DNA from: Acidovorax kalamii
GTDB taxonomy: Bacteria > Pseudomonadota > Gammaproteobacteria > Burkholderiales > Burkholderiaceae_C
NCBI RefSeq assembly: GCF_002245625.1
Contig: NZ_NOIG01000008.1
Span: 434,001 to 498,000, forward strand
Length of the DNA stretch: 64,000 nt
Direction of reading: 5' to 3'
This document shows, one piece after another, positions 17,808 to 26,445 of the stretch. The translations under genes were made by a program, and so were the position numbers. Position 1 is the first letter of the stretch. Each line of letters starts with the position of its first letter. The notes under the pieces were generated by a model. That model saw only the letters and a list, made by a program, of their open reading frames with translations. It did no database searches and was not told the origin of the DNA.

Positions 17808-18938
17808 ATGGACTTTTCCCTTGCCCCGATTGCCGAGCGTGTGCGTGCCGCTGCGGCCGACCAAACCCCGTTGCGCATCCGTGGCGGGGGCACCAAGGAC
17901 TTCCACGGCCTGGCCCTGCACGGCGAGGTGCTCGACACCCGGGGGCTGCGCGGCATCGTGAGCTACGAGCCCAGCGAGCTGGTCGTTACCGTGCGCGCCG
18001 GCACCCCGCTGGCCGAGCTGGAGGCCGCGCTGGCCGAGCGTGGCCAGTGCCTGCCGTTTGAGCCACCCCATTTCGCCAAGACCTCTTCGGACGCTGCCAC
18101 CGTGGGCGGCATGGTGGCGGCGGGTCTGTCGGGCCCCGCCCGCGCCAGCGTGGGCGCCGTGCGCGACTACCTGCTGGGCATGACGGTGCTCAACGGCAAG
18201 GGCGAGCTGCTGACCTTTGGCGGCCAGGTCATGAAGAACGTGGCGGGGTACGACGTGTCACGCCTCATGGCGGGCGCCTGGGGCACGCTGGGCCTGCTGA
18301 CCGAGGTGAGCCTCAAGGTGCTGCCCGTGGCGCCCGGCGAAGCCACGCTGCGCTTTGACGACATTGCCCAGGCCAACGCCCTGCGCCAGCTGCACGCATG
18401 GGGCGGCCAGCCGCTGCCCCTGAACGCGAGCTGCTGGGTGCAAGACGGTGGCGTGGGCACGCTCTATGTGCGCCTGCGCGGCGCCGTGGCGGCGGTGGAG
18501 GCCGCGTGCAAGACCATGGGTGGCACGCGCATGGACGACAACGCCGTCGTGGCCGCCGACTGGGCCGCCTGCCGCGAGCAGACCCTGCCGTGGTTCACCG
18601 ATCGCGCGCAGCGCCCCGACCACGCGCTGTGGCGCCTGTCCGTGCCCGCCACCGCCCCGGTGCTGGCCCTGCCGGGCGGTGCCGAGCCGCTGGTGGAGTG
18701 GCACGGCGCACTGCGCTGGGTGCAGGCCCCTGAATCGGCGGGCGAGGCCCTGCGCGAAGCCGCACGGGCTGTGGGTGGAAATGCTTCTGTTTTTGTAGCT
18801 GCAAGCGCAGGTGGGACAGGCGCAAAAGGCCTTTTTGACCTCAAATCCGCAGCACTGGAGCAGATCCACGCCCGGCTCAAGCACAGCTTTGACCCGGCAG
18901 GCATCTTCAACCCCGGCCGCGTGGCACGGGCCTGGTAA
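17808..18938 (+). CDS. glcE: Glycolate oxidase FAD-binding subunit GlcE
   Basis: Subunit of the membrane-associated glycolate oxidase (GlcDEF), which turns glycolate into glyoxylate. It has 376 residues, normal for GlcE. The N-terminal PCMH-type FAD domain shows LRIRGGGTKDF, and VGGMVAAGLSGPAR with GGQVMKNVAGYDVSRL continue it; FDPAGIFNPGR is the C-terminal family signature. A family A repeat lies inside the gene at 18782-18847 and is translated in frame near the C-terminus. glcD is not in the window, and a DUF1275 gene separates glcE from glcF. Confidence 0.93.
   Translation: MDFSLAPIAERVRAAAADQTPLRIRGGGTKDFHGLALHGEVLDTRGLRGIVSYEPSELVVTVRAGTPLAELEAALAERGQCLPFEPPHFAKTSSDAATVGGMVAAGLSGPARASVGAVRDYLLGMTVLNGKGELLTFGGQVMKNVAGYDVSRLMAGAWGTLGLLTEVSLKVLPVAPGEATLRFDDIAQANALRQLHAWGGQPLPLNASCWVQDGGVGTLYVRLRGAVAAVEAACKTMGGTRMDDNAVVAADWAACREQTLPWFTDRAQRPDHALWRLSVPATAPVLALPGGAEPLVEWHGALRWVQAPESAGEALREAARAVGGNASVFVAASAGGTGAKGLFDLKSAALEQIHARLKHSFDPAGIFNPGRVARAW
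18782..18847 (+). repeat. Family A repeat inside the glcE coding sequence, copy 4
   Basis: TTTTTGTAGCTGCAAGCGC, then GTGGGACAGGCGC, AAAAGGCC and TTTTTGACCTCAAA follow the family A order and spacing. It stays in frame and codes for part of GlcE shortly before the conserved FDPAGIFNPGR end. Confidence 0.65.
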
Positions 18939-18970
18939 GCGCAGCCGCCCGACTCTCGTCCCGCCCCCGC

Positions 18971-19780
18971 ATGCGACGCCTTCGCCACCTCACCGGACAC
19001 CGCCGCACGGTGGCCAGCAACCGGGTGCTGGGCCTGCTGCTGGCGTTCAATGCGGGCGCCGTGAATGCCGGGGGCTTCCTGGTCGTGCATCTCTACACCT
19101 CGCACATGACCGGCTTTCTGTCCTCGCTGGCCGACAACCTGGTGCTGGGCCAGATGAAGCTGGTGCTGGGGGCCATTGGAGCGCTGTGGGCCTTCCTGTC
19201 CGGCGCGGGCACCACGGCCATCATGGTCAACTGGGCGCGCCAGCGCAGGCTGCGCAGCACCTTTGCGCTGCCGCTGCTGCTGGTGGCCGTGCTCATGCTG
19301 CTGTTTGGCCTGGTGGGCGCCATCACCCTGAGCTGGCCCACGCCGTTTGCAGTGCCACTCACAGTGCTGCTGCTGTCCTTCATCATGGGCCTGCAGAACG
19401 CCACGGTGACCAAGATGTCCTCGTCCCAGATCCGCACCACGCACATGACCGGCGTGGTGACCGACCTGGGCATCGAGATGGGCAAGATGCTCTACTGGAA
19501 CCGCACCGGCACTGCGCCCGAGTCGCAGGTGCGCGCCAACCAGGCCCGGCTGCGGCTTTTTGCCGGGCTGCTGGGGATGTTCCTGGTGGGCGGCATTGCG
19601 GGTGCGGCGGGCTTCAAGCATGTGGGCTTTGTGTTTGTGGTGCCGCTGGCGCTGGTGCTGCTGGCCCTGTCGCTGCCCCCGCTGTGGGCCGACCGCGCCC
19701 GGCTGCGCCAGCCCTGGCGCAAGGCGCTGGCGCTGCAGGCGCCGCTGGATCCGCCCCTGGACCCTCCGACCGCGCGCTGA
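18971..19780 (+). CDS. YoaK family (DUF1275) membrane protein
   Basis: Integral membrane protein of 269 residues with about six hydrophobic segments. FNAGAVNAGGFL, TSHMTG, GLQNATVTK and RTTHMTG are the conserved motifs of the DUF1275/YoaK family, whose function is not established. It lies between glcE (32 bp gap) and glcF (45 bp gap) on the same strand and is probably cotranscribed with them. That position hints at a role tied to glycolate or a related small acid, but this is inference from context only. Confidence 0.9.
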   Translation: MRRLRHLTGHRRTVASNRVLGLLLAFNAGAVNAGGFLVVHLYTSHMTGFLSSLADNLVLGQMKLVLGAIGALWAFLSGAGTTAIMVNWARQRRLRSTFALPLLLVAVLMLLFGLVGAITLSWPTPFAVPLTVLLLSFIMGLQNATVTKMSSSQIRTTHMTGVVTDLGIEMGKMLYWNRTGTAPESQVRANQARLRLFAGLLGMFLVGGIAGAAGFKHVGFVFVVPLALVLLALSLPPLWADRARLRQPWRKALALQAPLDPPLDPPTAR

Positions 19781-19825
19781 ATCCGTTCTGACATTTTTTC
19801 TGCTTCCTCCGCCCAGGCATGCACC

Positions 19826-21079
19826 ATGCAAACCCAGCTCTCTCCTGAATACCGCGCCCGTGCCGACGGCCTCGCGGCCGAAGCCATCCTGCGCAAATGT
19901 GTGCACTGCGGCTTTTGCACCGCCACCTGCCCCACCTACCAGCTGTTGGGCGACGAGCTGGACGGCCCGCGCGGCCGCATCTACCTCATCAAGCAGGTGC
20001 TCGAAGGCGAGACGCCCACGCGCAAGACCCAGATGCACCTGGACCGGTGCCTGACCTGTCGCAACTGCGAAAGCACCTGCCCGAGCGGCGTGCAGTACGG
20101 CCACCTGGTGGACATCGGTCGCAAGATCGTCGATGAAAAAGTGCCCCGCCCCGTGGGCGAAAAAGCCCTGCGCTGGGCGCTGAAGGAAGGCCTGCCATCG
20201 CCCCTGTTTGCCCCCGCCATGAAGGCCGGGCAACTGGTGCGCGGCCTGCTGCCCGAGGCCCTGAAGGCCAAGGTGCCCGCACCGCAGGACGCTGGCGCCT
20301 GGCCCACCCGCGAACATGCGCGCAAGGTGCTCATGCTGGCGGGCTGCGTGCAGCCGGCCATGATGCCCAACATCAACACCGCCACGGCGCGCGTTCTCGA
20401 CGCGGTGGGCATCCAGACCGTGATCGCGCCCAAGGCAGGCTGCTGCGGCGCCGTCAAGTTCCACCTCAACGACCAGGCAGGGGGCATGGCCGAGATGCGC
20501 GCCAACATCGACGCCTGGTGGCCGCTGGTCGAAGCAGGCGGGGTCGAGGCCATCGTCATGAACGCTTCGGGCTGCGGCGTCACCGTCAAGGAATACGGCC
20601 ACATCCTGAAGGACGATGCGCAGTACGCCGCCAAGGCCGAGCGCATCAGCGCCCTCACGCGCGACCTGTCGGAACTGCTGCCCGCCCTGCTGCCCGAGCT
20701 GGCCACCAAGCTGCAGGGCCGGGTCAACCAGCCGGACACCCTGTATGCCTACCACCCCCCTTGCACGCTGCAGCACGGCCAGAAGCTGCGCGGCGGGGTG
20801 GAGGCGCACCTGAACCAGCTGGGCTTCCAGCTGCGCACTGCGCGCAACGACGCCCACCTGTGCTGCGGCTCGGCCGGCACGTACTCAGTGCTCAACCCTG
20901 AGCTGTCCTACCAGCTGCGCGACCGCAAGCTCGGCGTGCTGGCCGAGGCCTTTGGCGAGCAACCACCCGATGTGATCCTGTCGGCCAACATCGGCTGCAT
21001 CACCCACCTGCAAAGCGGCACGGGCACAGCGGTGCGGCACTGGGTGGAGGTGCTGGACGAGGCGCTGAGCACCTCCTGA
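19826..21079 (+). CDS. glcF: Glycolate oxidase iron-sulfur subunit GlcF
   Basis: Iron-sulfur electron-transfer subunit of glycolate oxidase, 417 residues. Two 4Fe-4S motifs lie near the N-terminus (CVHCGFCTATCP and CLTCRNCESTCP), followed by two CCG domains (AGCCGAVKFH and LCCGSAGTYS). It passes electrons from the GlcD/GlcE flavins to the quinone pool at the inner membrane. All expected cysteines are present. It closes the glcE-yoaK-like-glcF run. Confidence 0.95.
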   Translation: MQTQLSPEYRARADGLAAEAILRKCVHCGFCTATCPTYQLLGDELDGPRGRIYLIKQVLEGETPTRKTQMHLDRCLTCRNCESTCPSGVQYGHLVDIGRKIVDEKVPRPVGEKALRWALKEGLPSPLFAPAMKAGQLVRGLLPEALKAKVPAPQDAGAWPTREHARKVLMLAGCVQPAMMPNINTATARVLDAVGIQTVIAPKAGCCGAVKFHLNDQAGGMAEMRANIDAWWPLVEAGGVEAIVMNASGCGVTVKEYGHILKDDAQYAAKAERISALTRDLSELLPALLPELATKLQGRVNQPDTLYAYHPPCTLQHGQKLRGGVEAHLNQLGFQLRTARNDAHLCCGSAGTYSVLNPELSYQLRDRKLGVLAEAFGEQPPDVILSANIGCITHLQSGTGTAVRHWVEVLDEALSTS

Positions 21080-21209
21080 CAGGGGCTGGCCGGGGCGCCG
21101 TCCGCCCTTGCACACAGCCCCTCGTTCCGGGCCTCCGATGGCTTGCGGGTGCAACACTGGCATGATCGAGGGTTTTGTCGCTTCCCATTCGCCCCCGAAC
21201 CGCATTGCC

Positions 21210-22103
21210 ATGACCGACTCCGCGTCCGCACAAGAACAACCCCACGCAGCCCCTGCCGCCCCCGTGGCCGCGCCTGTGGTGGCCGAATCTGCCGCCGCTG
21301 TGGCCACCGCTGCGCCTGCCGATGAAGCCGGTGCGGCCCAGCCGCAGCGCAAGGGCGGGTCCCGCCGGGGTGGCCGCAACCGCCGCAAGCCCGAGGGGCG
21401 CCCGGCGCCCGAAGGGGCGGCCGAGGCTGCCGCACTTGGTGCAGCCCCGCGTGCGCCCCAGCGCGTGCATCCGGCGCTGGAGCAACTCGCGGCGCTGTAC
21501 CCGCACCTGTTTGGCGCGGTGTTCCGTCCGCTCAAGCGCGGCATCTTCCAGGACATCCTGGCCGCCCATCCCGAACTGTTCGAGCGCGAGGCGCTCAAGG
21601 TGGCGCTGGGCCTGCACACCCGCTCCACGCGCTACCTGCAAAGCGTGGCGGCGGGCGACAAGCGCCACGATCTGCAAGGCCAGCCGGTGGAGGCCATGGC
21701 GCCCGAGCATGTGCACCACGCGCTGCTGGAGGTCTACCGCCGCAAGAAGGCCCGCGCCACCGAAGACCTGCTGCCCAAGCTGCGCAACCGCATGATTGCT
21801 GCGTTCGAAGCCTCGGGCCTCACGCGCGAGGACTACACCGCCCGGGTAGCAAGCCGCGACGAATCGGCCAACGCCCTGCTCGAAGAAGCCTTTGCCGACT
21901 GGGCCGCCCGCAACGCCAAGGACGAAGCCTTGCTGCGTGCGTTTGAAGCCAGTGGCCAGACGCTGGATGCCTTTGCTGACATGTACGGCCTGGTGCCCCG
22001 CACCGTGGGCCAGCAGATCGAACGTGCGCGCCGCCTGGCCGCCGCACGGGCGCAGGCCAGCGGGGCTGCGGAGCCTGTTGTGTCTGCAGGCCACAGCGAC
22101 TAA
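21210..22103 (+). CDS. ProQ/FinO family RNA chaperone
   Basis: RNA-binding protein of 297 residues. Residues 1-45 are Ala/Pro-rich and disordered, followed by a basic patch (RRGGRNRRKP). The ProQ/FinO domain runs from about residue 87 (RVHPALEQLAALYPHLF) to about 190, with LGLHTRSTRYLQSV in its core; the C-terminal third is helical and resembles no domain I can name. ProQ-family proteins bind structured RNAs and stabilise sRNAs and mRNA 3' ends. The ATG at 21210 is chosen because the coding-like composition starts there; an alternative at 21162 would add 16 residues. Confidence 0.87.
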   Translation: MTDSASAQEQPHAAPAAPVAAPVVAESAAAVATAAPADEAGAAQPQRKGGSRRGGRNRRKPEGRPAPEGAAEAAALGAAPRAPQRVHPALEQLAALYPHLFGAVFRPLKRGIFQDILAAHPELFEREALKVALGLHTRSTRYLQSVAAGDKRHDLQGQPVEAMAPEHVHHALLEVYRRKKARATEDLLPKLRNRMIAAFEASGLTREDYTARVASRDESANALLEEAFADWAARNAKDEALLRAFEASGQTLDAFADMYGLVPRTVGQQIERARRLAAARAQASGAAEPVVSAGHSD

Positions 22104-22291
22104 GCCCAAAGCGACCAAGGCCGACCCGGCCTAGAATCGCCCCCGCGACCCGGTTCATGGGTTGCCGTAAGCGTTTACGTCAATCAACGTGCCAACCAAC
22201 ACCGGCCCTGCCGGGGTGGTGGCCCCCAGCCTGCCGATGCCGCAGGGCGGGGGCGGCACCTTGCTTGGCCGGTTTGCTTTCTGGAACTTCA

Positions 22292-22579
22292 ATGAACCAA
22301 CCTTCCTCGCTTCCCCCGTCTTCCCGCCAGACCTTCCTCGGTCTGCCCAAGCTGCCCGCACGCTCGGCGGCCTGGGTCATGCCGCTGCTGTTGTCGCTGC
22401 TCATGACCTTCATCGTGTCCCTGATCAGCACGGTGCGCGTCGCGGGCCTCACGCTGGAGCTTCCGCGCCTGTGGCTCAGTGCCTGGGCGCTGTCCTGGGT
22501 GGTGGCCTTCCCCACGCTGCTGCTGGTGCTGCCGGTGGTCCGCCGCGCCACGGCGGCCATCGTCGCGCAGCCCGACTGA
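22292..22579 (+). CDS. DUF2798 family small membrane protein
   Basis: Protein of 95 residues with two membrane helices: roughly residues 27-50 (PLLLSLLMTFIVSLISTV) and 60-83. The layout and motif SWVVAFPTLLLVLPVVRR match the DUF2798 family, whose function is unknown. No convincing ribosome site precedes the ATG at 22292; longer in-frame starts exist upstream but their sequence looks non-coding. Confidence 0.78.
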   Translation: MNQPSSLPPSSRQTFLGLPKLPARSAAWVMPLLLSLLMTFIVSLISTVRVAGLTLELPRLWLSAWALSWVVAFPTLLLVLPVVRRATAAIVAQPD

Positions 22580-22660
22580 CCGGTGGTGGAGGCGGGCGCC
22601 TGGTGCCTCCCCGCCTCGGCCATTGCGCCCATGCCGGGCCACCGGGGTGGGCGCAGGCTA

Positions 22661-22678
22661 CTGACATCAGGCTGTCAG
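22661..22678. promoter_or_regulatory. Palindrome upstream of the GyrI-like gene, probable WYL-regulator operator
   Basis: CTGACATCAGGCTGTCAG is a perfect 6-6-6 inverted repeat about 90 bp before the GyrI-like ATG. The WYL-type regulator encoded two genes on (23324-24058) is the nearest candidate to bind it. Confidence 0.6.
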
Positions 22679-22766
22679 CAGCGTGCAAGCACCATGCCTC
22701 TCTCGCACGGCGCCCTGTGGCCCGTGCACCGATTTCATTCACTGAAGACGAGAGAGAGGACTTGCC

Positions 22767-23258
22767 ATGACCCAGACCACCACCCCTACCCCCTTGCGGA
22801 TCCCCGCGTTCAGCGTGGCCGGCATTGCTGTGCGCACGCGCAACAGCGAAGAGATGAACCCCGCCGTTGCACGCCTGGGCGGCCTGTGGAACCGTTTTTT
22901 CAGCCAGAGCTGGGAGCGCAAGCTGCCCAGCCGGGGCGACGATGGCCGCATCTTCGGCGTGTACAGCGGCTATGAGTCCAACGAGCATGGCGCCTTCGAC
23001 GTGACCGCCGGTGTGGCCGTTGCCGAGCCAGAGCTGGTGCAGAAGACCGTGCCCGGCGCGCACCGCGTTGACATCGAGGCGGGTGACTACCTCGTGTTCA
23101 GCGGCGAGGGCGACATGCCGCAGATGGTGATCGACACCTGGGTCCGCATCTGGCATTACTTTGCCGAAAATCCCCAGGTGCGGCGCCGTTTTGGCACGGA
23201 TTTCGAGGCCTACGAAGGGCCCGACAAGGTGGCCATCCATGTAGGTGTTGTGCTATAA
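22767..23258 (+). CDS. GyrI-like effector-binding domain protein
   Basis: Stand-alone SOUL/GyrI-like (AraC effector-binding) fold protein of 163 residues. FSVAGIAVRTRNSEE at the N-terminus, YSGYESNEHGAFDVTAGV in the middle and the final DFEAYEGP motif are typical. Such proteins bind small amphipathic ligands, and some hydrolyse or sequester drugs. GAGAGAGGA precedes the ATG. A family A repeat begins at its stop codon. It is followed by a WYL regulator gene on the same strand, a recurrent pairing in which the regulator controls the effector-binding protein. Confidence 0.85.
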   Translation: MTQTTTPTPLRIPAFSVAGIAVRTRNSEEMNPAVARLGGLWNRFFSQSWERKLPSRGDDGRIFGVYSGYESNEHGAFDVTAGVAVAEPELVQKTVPGAHRVDIEAGDYLVFSGEGDMPQMVIDTWVRIWHYFAENPQVRRRFGTDFEAYEGPDKVAIHVGVVL

Positions 23259-23310
23259 ATAATATAGCTATAAGTGCTTGATGGACAGGCGGTAGAGCCT
23301 TAAAACACTG
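23251..23310 (+). repeat. Family A dispersed repeat, copy 5
   Basis: TGCTATAAATAATATAGCTA, then TAAGTGCTTGATGGACAGG, CGGTAGAGCC. It overlaps the stop codon of the GyrI-like gene (TAA inside CTATAAATA) and ends just before the next gene. Confidence 0.78.
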
Positions 23311-23323
23311 GTATTCTCCGCCT

Positions 23324-24058
23324 ATGCGCCGTGCCGACCGCCTGTTCCAGATTGTTCAGCTCATCCGTGGGCGGCGCCTGTCCACGGCCGCCTTTCTGGC
23401 CGATCGGCTCGAAGTCTCGGCCCGCACCATCTACCGCGACGTGGCGGACCTCCAGCACCAGGGCGTGCCCATTGAGGGCGAGGCCGGTGTGGGCTACCGC
23501 CTGGGTGCGGGTTTCGAGCTGCCGCCGCTGATGTTCAGCCAGGGCGAGGCCAATGCGCTGGTGGCTGCCGCGCGGCTGGCCCAGGCCTGGCTCGACGCCG
23601 GGCTGGCGCGCGAGGTGGAGGGCGCCCTGGGCAAGATTCTGTCGGTGCTGCCCCCGGCCGCGCGTGTGGCGGCCGAGGCCCAGGCGCTTTATGCGCCGTC
23701 CGTGGGGCTGGACCCGCGCGCCCAGGCCACGCTGCAGGCGCTGCGCGAGGCGGTGCACAGCCGCCATGTGGTGCAGATCGACTACGCCGATGTGCACGGC
23801 CGCCCCAGCCTGCGCCGCCTGCGGCCGCTGGGCTGCTTCTACTGGGGCAAGGTCTGGACGCTGTCGGCCTGGTGCGAGCTGCGCAATGACTTCCGGGGCT
23901 TTCGCATCGACCGCATCGTGGACCTGGTGGTGCTCGAAGAACAGTTCCGCCAGGAGCCCGGCAAGACGCTCGCCGACATGCTGCGCAAGGTGGAGGCCGA
24001 GATGGCCGCCTGCCCGCCCGAGTGGGCACCAGCGCGGACACCGGGTCTCACTGCCTGA
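23324..24058 (+). CDS. YafY-type HTH-WYL transcriptional regulator
   Basis: DeoR-like helix-turn-helix plus WYL-domain regulator, 244 residues. The HTH covers residues 1-60 (LSTAAFLADRLEVSARTIYRD); the WYL domain from about residue 130 contains VVQIDYADVHGR and GKVWTLSAWCELRNDFRGF, with W-T-L in place of W-Y-L. It probably controls the GyrI-like gene through the palindrome at 22661-22678. The ATG at 23324 directly follows the family A repeat. Confidence 0.9.
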   Translation: MRRADRLFQIVQLIRGRRLSTAAFLADRLEVSARTIYRDVADLQHQGVPIEGEAGVGYRLGAGFELPPLMFSQGEANALVAAARLAQAWLDAGLAREVEGALGKILSVLPPAARVAAEAQALYAPSVGLDPRAQATLQALREAVHSRHVVQIDYADVHGRPSLRRLRPLGCFYWGKVWTLSAWCELRNDFRGFRIDRIVDLVVLEEQFRQEPGKTLADMLRKVEAEMAACPPEWAPARTPGLTA

Positions 24059-24068
24059 GGGGCCGCTC

Positions 24069-25046
24069 TCAGCCCACGCGGGGCGCCAGCCCATCCCGAT
24101 AGCGGCGGCTGCAGGGCACGGTGCTGCCGTCCTTCATCACCAGGCGCGCATCGCCGCTGTCCAGCGGCTCGATCATGGCGATGGCGTCCAGGTTGACGGC
24201 GTAGCTGCGGTGCACGCGCACGAAGCGCGCCGGGTCCAGCTGGGCCAGAAAATCGGTGAGCGTGGAGCGCAGCAGGTAGTCGTGCCCGTTCACATGCAGG
24301 CCCACGTAGTTGGCCTCGGCCTGCAGCCAGGCGATGTCGGCGGCAGCGATCAGGAATTCGCGCCGCAGCTTGCGTACCAGAAAGCGCTCGGGCCGTGCCG
24401 GGGTGGGCGGTGGCGCAGGGGGGATGTCCGGCTCTGGTGCAGCCGGGGCCACGGGCGGCGGCGCAGGCTGGGGCTCTGCAGGGCCTGGGGCGGTAGCGGC
24501 CAGGGCCGGGGCCGGGGCCGGTTCGGGCGCATCCAGCACGCGCGCCTCGCCCTGCAGGCGCAGCAGCAAGAAGCGGTAGCCCACCAGCGTGCTCACGATG
24601 AGCACATAGGTGCGCACGTCCTTGAGGTATTCATAGCCCCAGGCGGCCCACCAGGTCCCGGGGCGGTAGGGTGTGTCCAGCATGGCGTAGGCGGCGTGGC
24701 GCAGCGCCAACATCCCGGCCAGGTGCAGGGTGCAATAGACCACGCTGCCCAGCACATGCCAGGGCAGGTGGCGCGCCAGGGTGTCCCAGTGCAGCCCAAA
24801 GCGCCGCTCGAACGCCACCACGGCCGGGATCAGTGCCGCCACCACGACCACGCTGGAGACCTCCCACACCCAGGGCTCCCAGGCCAGCACCTGCCGCCCG
24901 GCGCCGGCCAGGTCGAGCGAGGTCACCACCGCGTTGAACACCGCCTGCACCAGCAGCACCGTGGCCCAGAAGCCTACCTCGGCGCGGCGGCGCAGCGCCG
25001 GGTTGCGCAGGTAGCGGTCGGGCCAGGTGGGGGCGACAGAGGTCAT
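24069..25046 (-). CDS. Membrane-bound LytTR DNA-binding regulator
   Basis: Protein of 325 residues. The N-terminal 165 residues hold four predicted membrane helices, a Pro/Ala-rich linker of about 60 residues follows (alternating PAP and PPP runs), and residues 220-325 form a LytTR DNA-binding domain (ADIAWLQAEANYVGLHVNG, RVHRSYAVNLDAI). There is no receiver domain, so it would read a membrane or cell-surface signal directly rather than through a histidine kinase. It converges on the WYL gene and diverges from the acyltransferase gene, which it may regulate; no target site was identified. Confidence 0.88.
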   Translation of the reverse strand: MTSVAPTWPDRYLRNPALRRRAEVGFWATVLLVQAVFNAVVTSLDLAGAGRQVLAWEPWVWEVSSVVVVAALIPAVVAFERRFGLHWDTLARHLPWHVLGSVVYCTLHLAGMLALRHAAYAMLDTPYRPGTWWAAWGYEYLKDVRTYVLIVSTLVGYRFLLLRLQGEARVLDAPEPAPAPALAATAPGPAEPQPAPPPVAPAAPEPDIPPAPPPTPARPERFLVRKLRREFLIAAADIAWLQAEANYVGLHVNGHDYLLRSTLTDFLAQLDPARFVRVHRSYAVNLDAIAMIEPLDSGDARLVMKDGSTVPCSRRYRDGLAPRVG

Positions 25047-25212
25047 GCCCTAGTGTAGGCAGCCGGGGTGGGACGGGCCCTAGTGGCCGCCGCCGCTCGT
25101 CCCGTGGGGCCACCGCTGGTCCCAGGCAAGGGTGGGGCCATCCCATCACCGGGCCGCCCGCACGGTGCCCGGCCCACCATGGCGCATCTTTTGTCCCGGA
25201 GCCCCTCATCCC

Positions 25213-26445
25213 ATGTCCCCCCGCCGCCACGACATCGACGCCCTGCGCGCCCTGGCCTTTGCCCTAGTCATCCTGTACCACGTTGCCATGTTTTATGTGG
25301 CCGACTGGCACTGGCACCTCAAAAGCCCCCATGCGGCCGAGTGGCTGCAGGCGCCCATGCGCGCGCTCAACCTGTGGCGCATGGATCTGGTGTTCCTCAT
25401 CTCCGGCCTGGCCTTCGGGCTGGTGGCCCGGGGGCAGACCCCGGCGGGCCTCATCCGCCAGCGCAGCCTGCGCCTGCTGCTGCCCCTGGCCTTTGGCATG
25501 GCCGTGGTGGTGCCCTACCAGGCCTATGCGCAGGGCGTGGCCAACGGCCTGATCGCGCCGGGGTTTGGCGCGTTTTTGCTGCGTTACCACCCCGGCAGCC
25601 GCTGGCCCGCCGGGGCGTTCGATGGCTGGGAGGTGGGCATCACCTGGAACCATCTCTGGTACCTGGCCTACCTCTGGGTCTACACCGTGGTGCTGGCGCT
25701 GCTGCTGCCCCTGGCCGAGTCCGACGTCGGCCAGCGTCTGCGCCAGGCCTTCGCCCGGCTGCGGGGCGCGCGGCTGGTCGTGGTGCCCGTGCTGCCGCTG
25801 GCGCTGTACTCGGTGCTGCTGTGGCCGCATTTCCCGCCCACCCATGACCTGGTCCAGGATGCCTGGTTGCACGCCGTGTACTTCACCGTGTTCGTCTATG
25901 GCTACTGGATCGGGCTGGATGCGGGCCTGTGGGCCGAGCTGGTGCACCAGCGCTGGCGCACCCTGGGCCTGGCGCTGGGCTTGCTGGTGCTGTACCTGGG
26001 GCTGCTGGGCCTGGCGCAGCAACACAGCGTGCGCGCTGCACGCCTGCCGCTGCGTGTGCTGGCGGATGCCTACCTCTGGGCTGCGCTGCTGGCCATCCTG
26101 GGCTGGGCCCACCACCGGCTCAACCGCCCCTGGTCGTGGCTGCGCTGGGCAAACGCATCGGTCTACCCTTGGTACGTGCTGCACCAGACGGTGATCATCG
26201 TGCTGGTGGTGGTTTTTTCACCCTGGCACCTGGGTCCTGTGGCGGAGCCCGTGCTGCTGGTGGCGGGCACGGTGGCGCTGTGCTGGGGGATCACAGCGGT
26301 AGTGCAGCGTGTGTGGTGGCTGCGGCCGCTGTTCGGGCTGGCGCGCAATGTCCCGAATAGCACCCCTGCCAGCGCGCTGCACAAGGGTACAGGTGAAGCC
26401 AGCGCCGTGGTGCATGACCGCGCCGCTCGTACAACGAGTCCATGA
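25213..26445 (+). CDS. Acyltransferase 3 family membrane protein
   Basis: Integral-membrane acyltransferase of 410 residues with about ten hydrophobic segments. The N-terminal motif RRHDIDALRALAFALVILYH carries the conserved Arg and His of the acyltransferase 3 (OafA/OpgC) family, which transfers acyl groups to surface glycans. The ATG at 25213 matches family starts, with a weak GGAG upstream. The last ~35 residues (after LFGLARN) are hydrophilic and unlike the family; they are read antisense through a decayed thioesterase gene, so the C-terminus has probably been extended by a rearrangement at the island edge. Confidence 0.85.
   Translation: MSPRRHDIDALRALAFALVILYHVAMFYVADWHWHLKSPHAAEWLQAPMRALNLWRMDLVFLISGLAFGLVARGQTPAGLIRQRSLRLLLPLAFGMAVVVPYQAYAQGVANGLIAPGFGAFLLRYHPGSRWPAGAFDGWEVGITWNHLWYLAYLWVYTVVLALLLPLAESDVGQRLRQAFARLRGARLVVVPVLPLALYSVLLWPHFPPTHDLVQDAWLHAVYFTVFVYGYWIGLDAGLWAELVHQRWRTLGLALGLLVLYLGLLGLAQQHSVRAARLPLRVLADAYLWAALLAILGWAHHRLNRPWSWLRWANASVYPWYVLHQTVIIVLVVVFSPWHLGPVAEPVLLVAGTVALCWGITAVVQRVWWLRPLFGLARNVPNSTPASALHKGTGEASAVVHDRAARTTSP

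Noticed and set aside
18464..20857. Open frame of about 800 codons on the minus strand opposite glcE, the DUF1275 gene and glcF
   Set aside because: It crosses three well-supported genes and has no recognisable domain.
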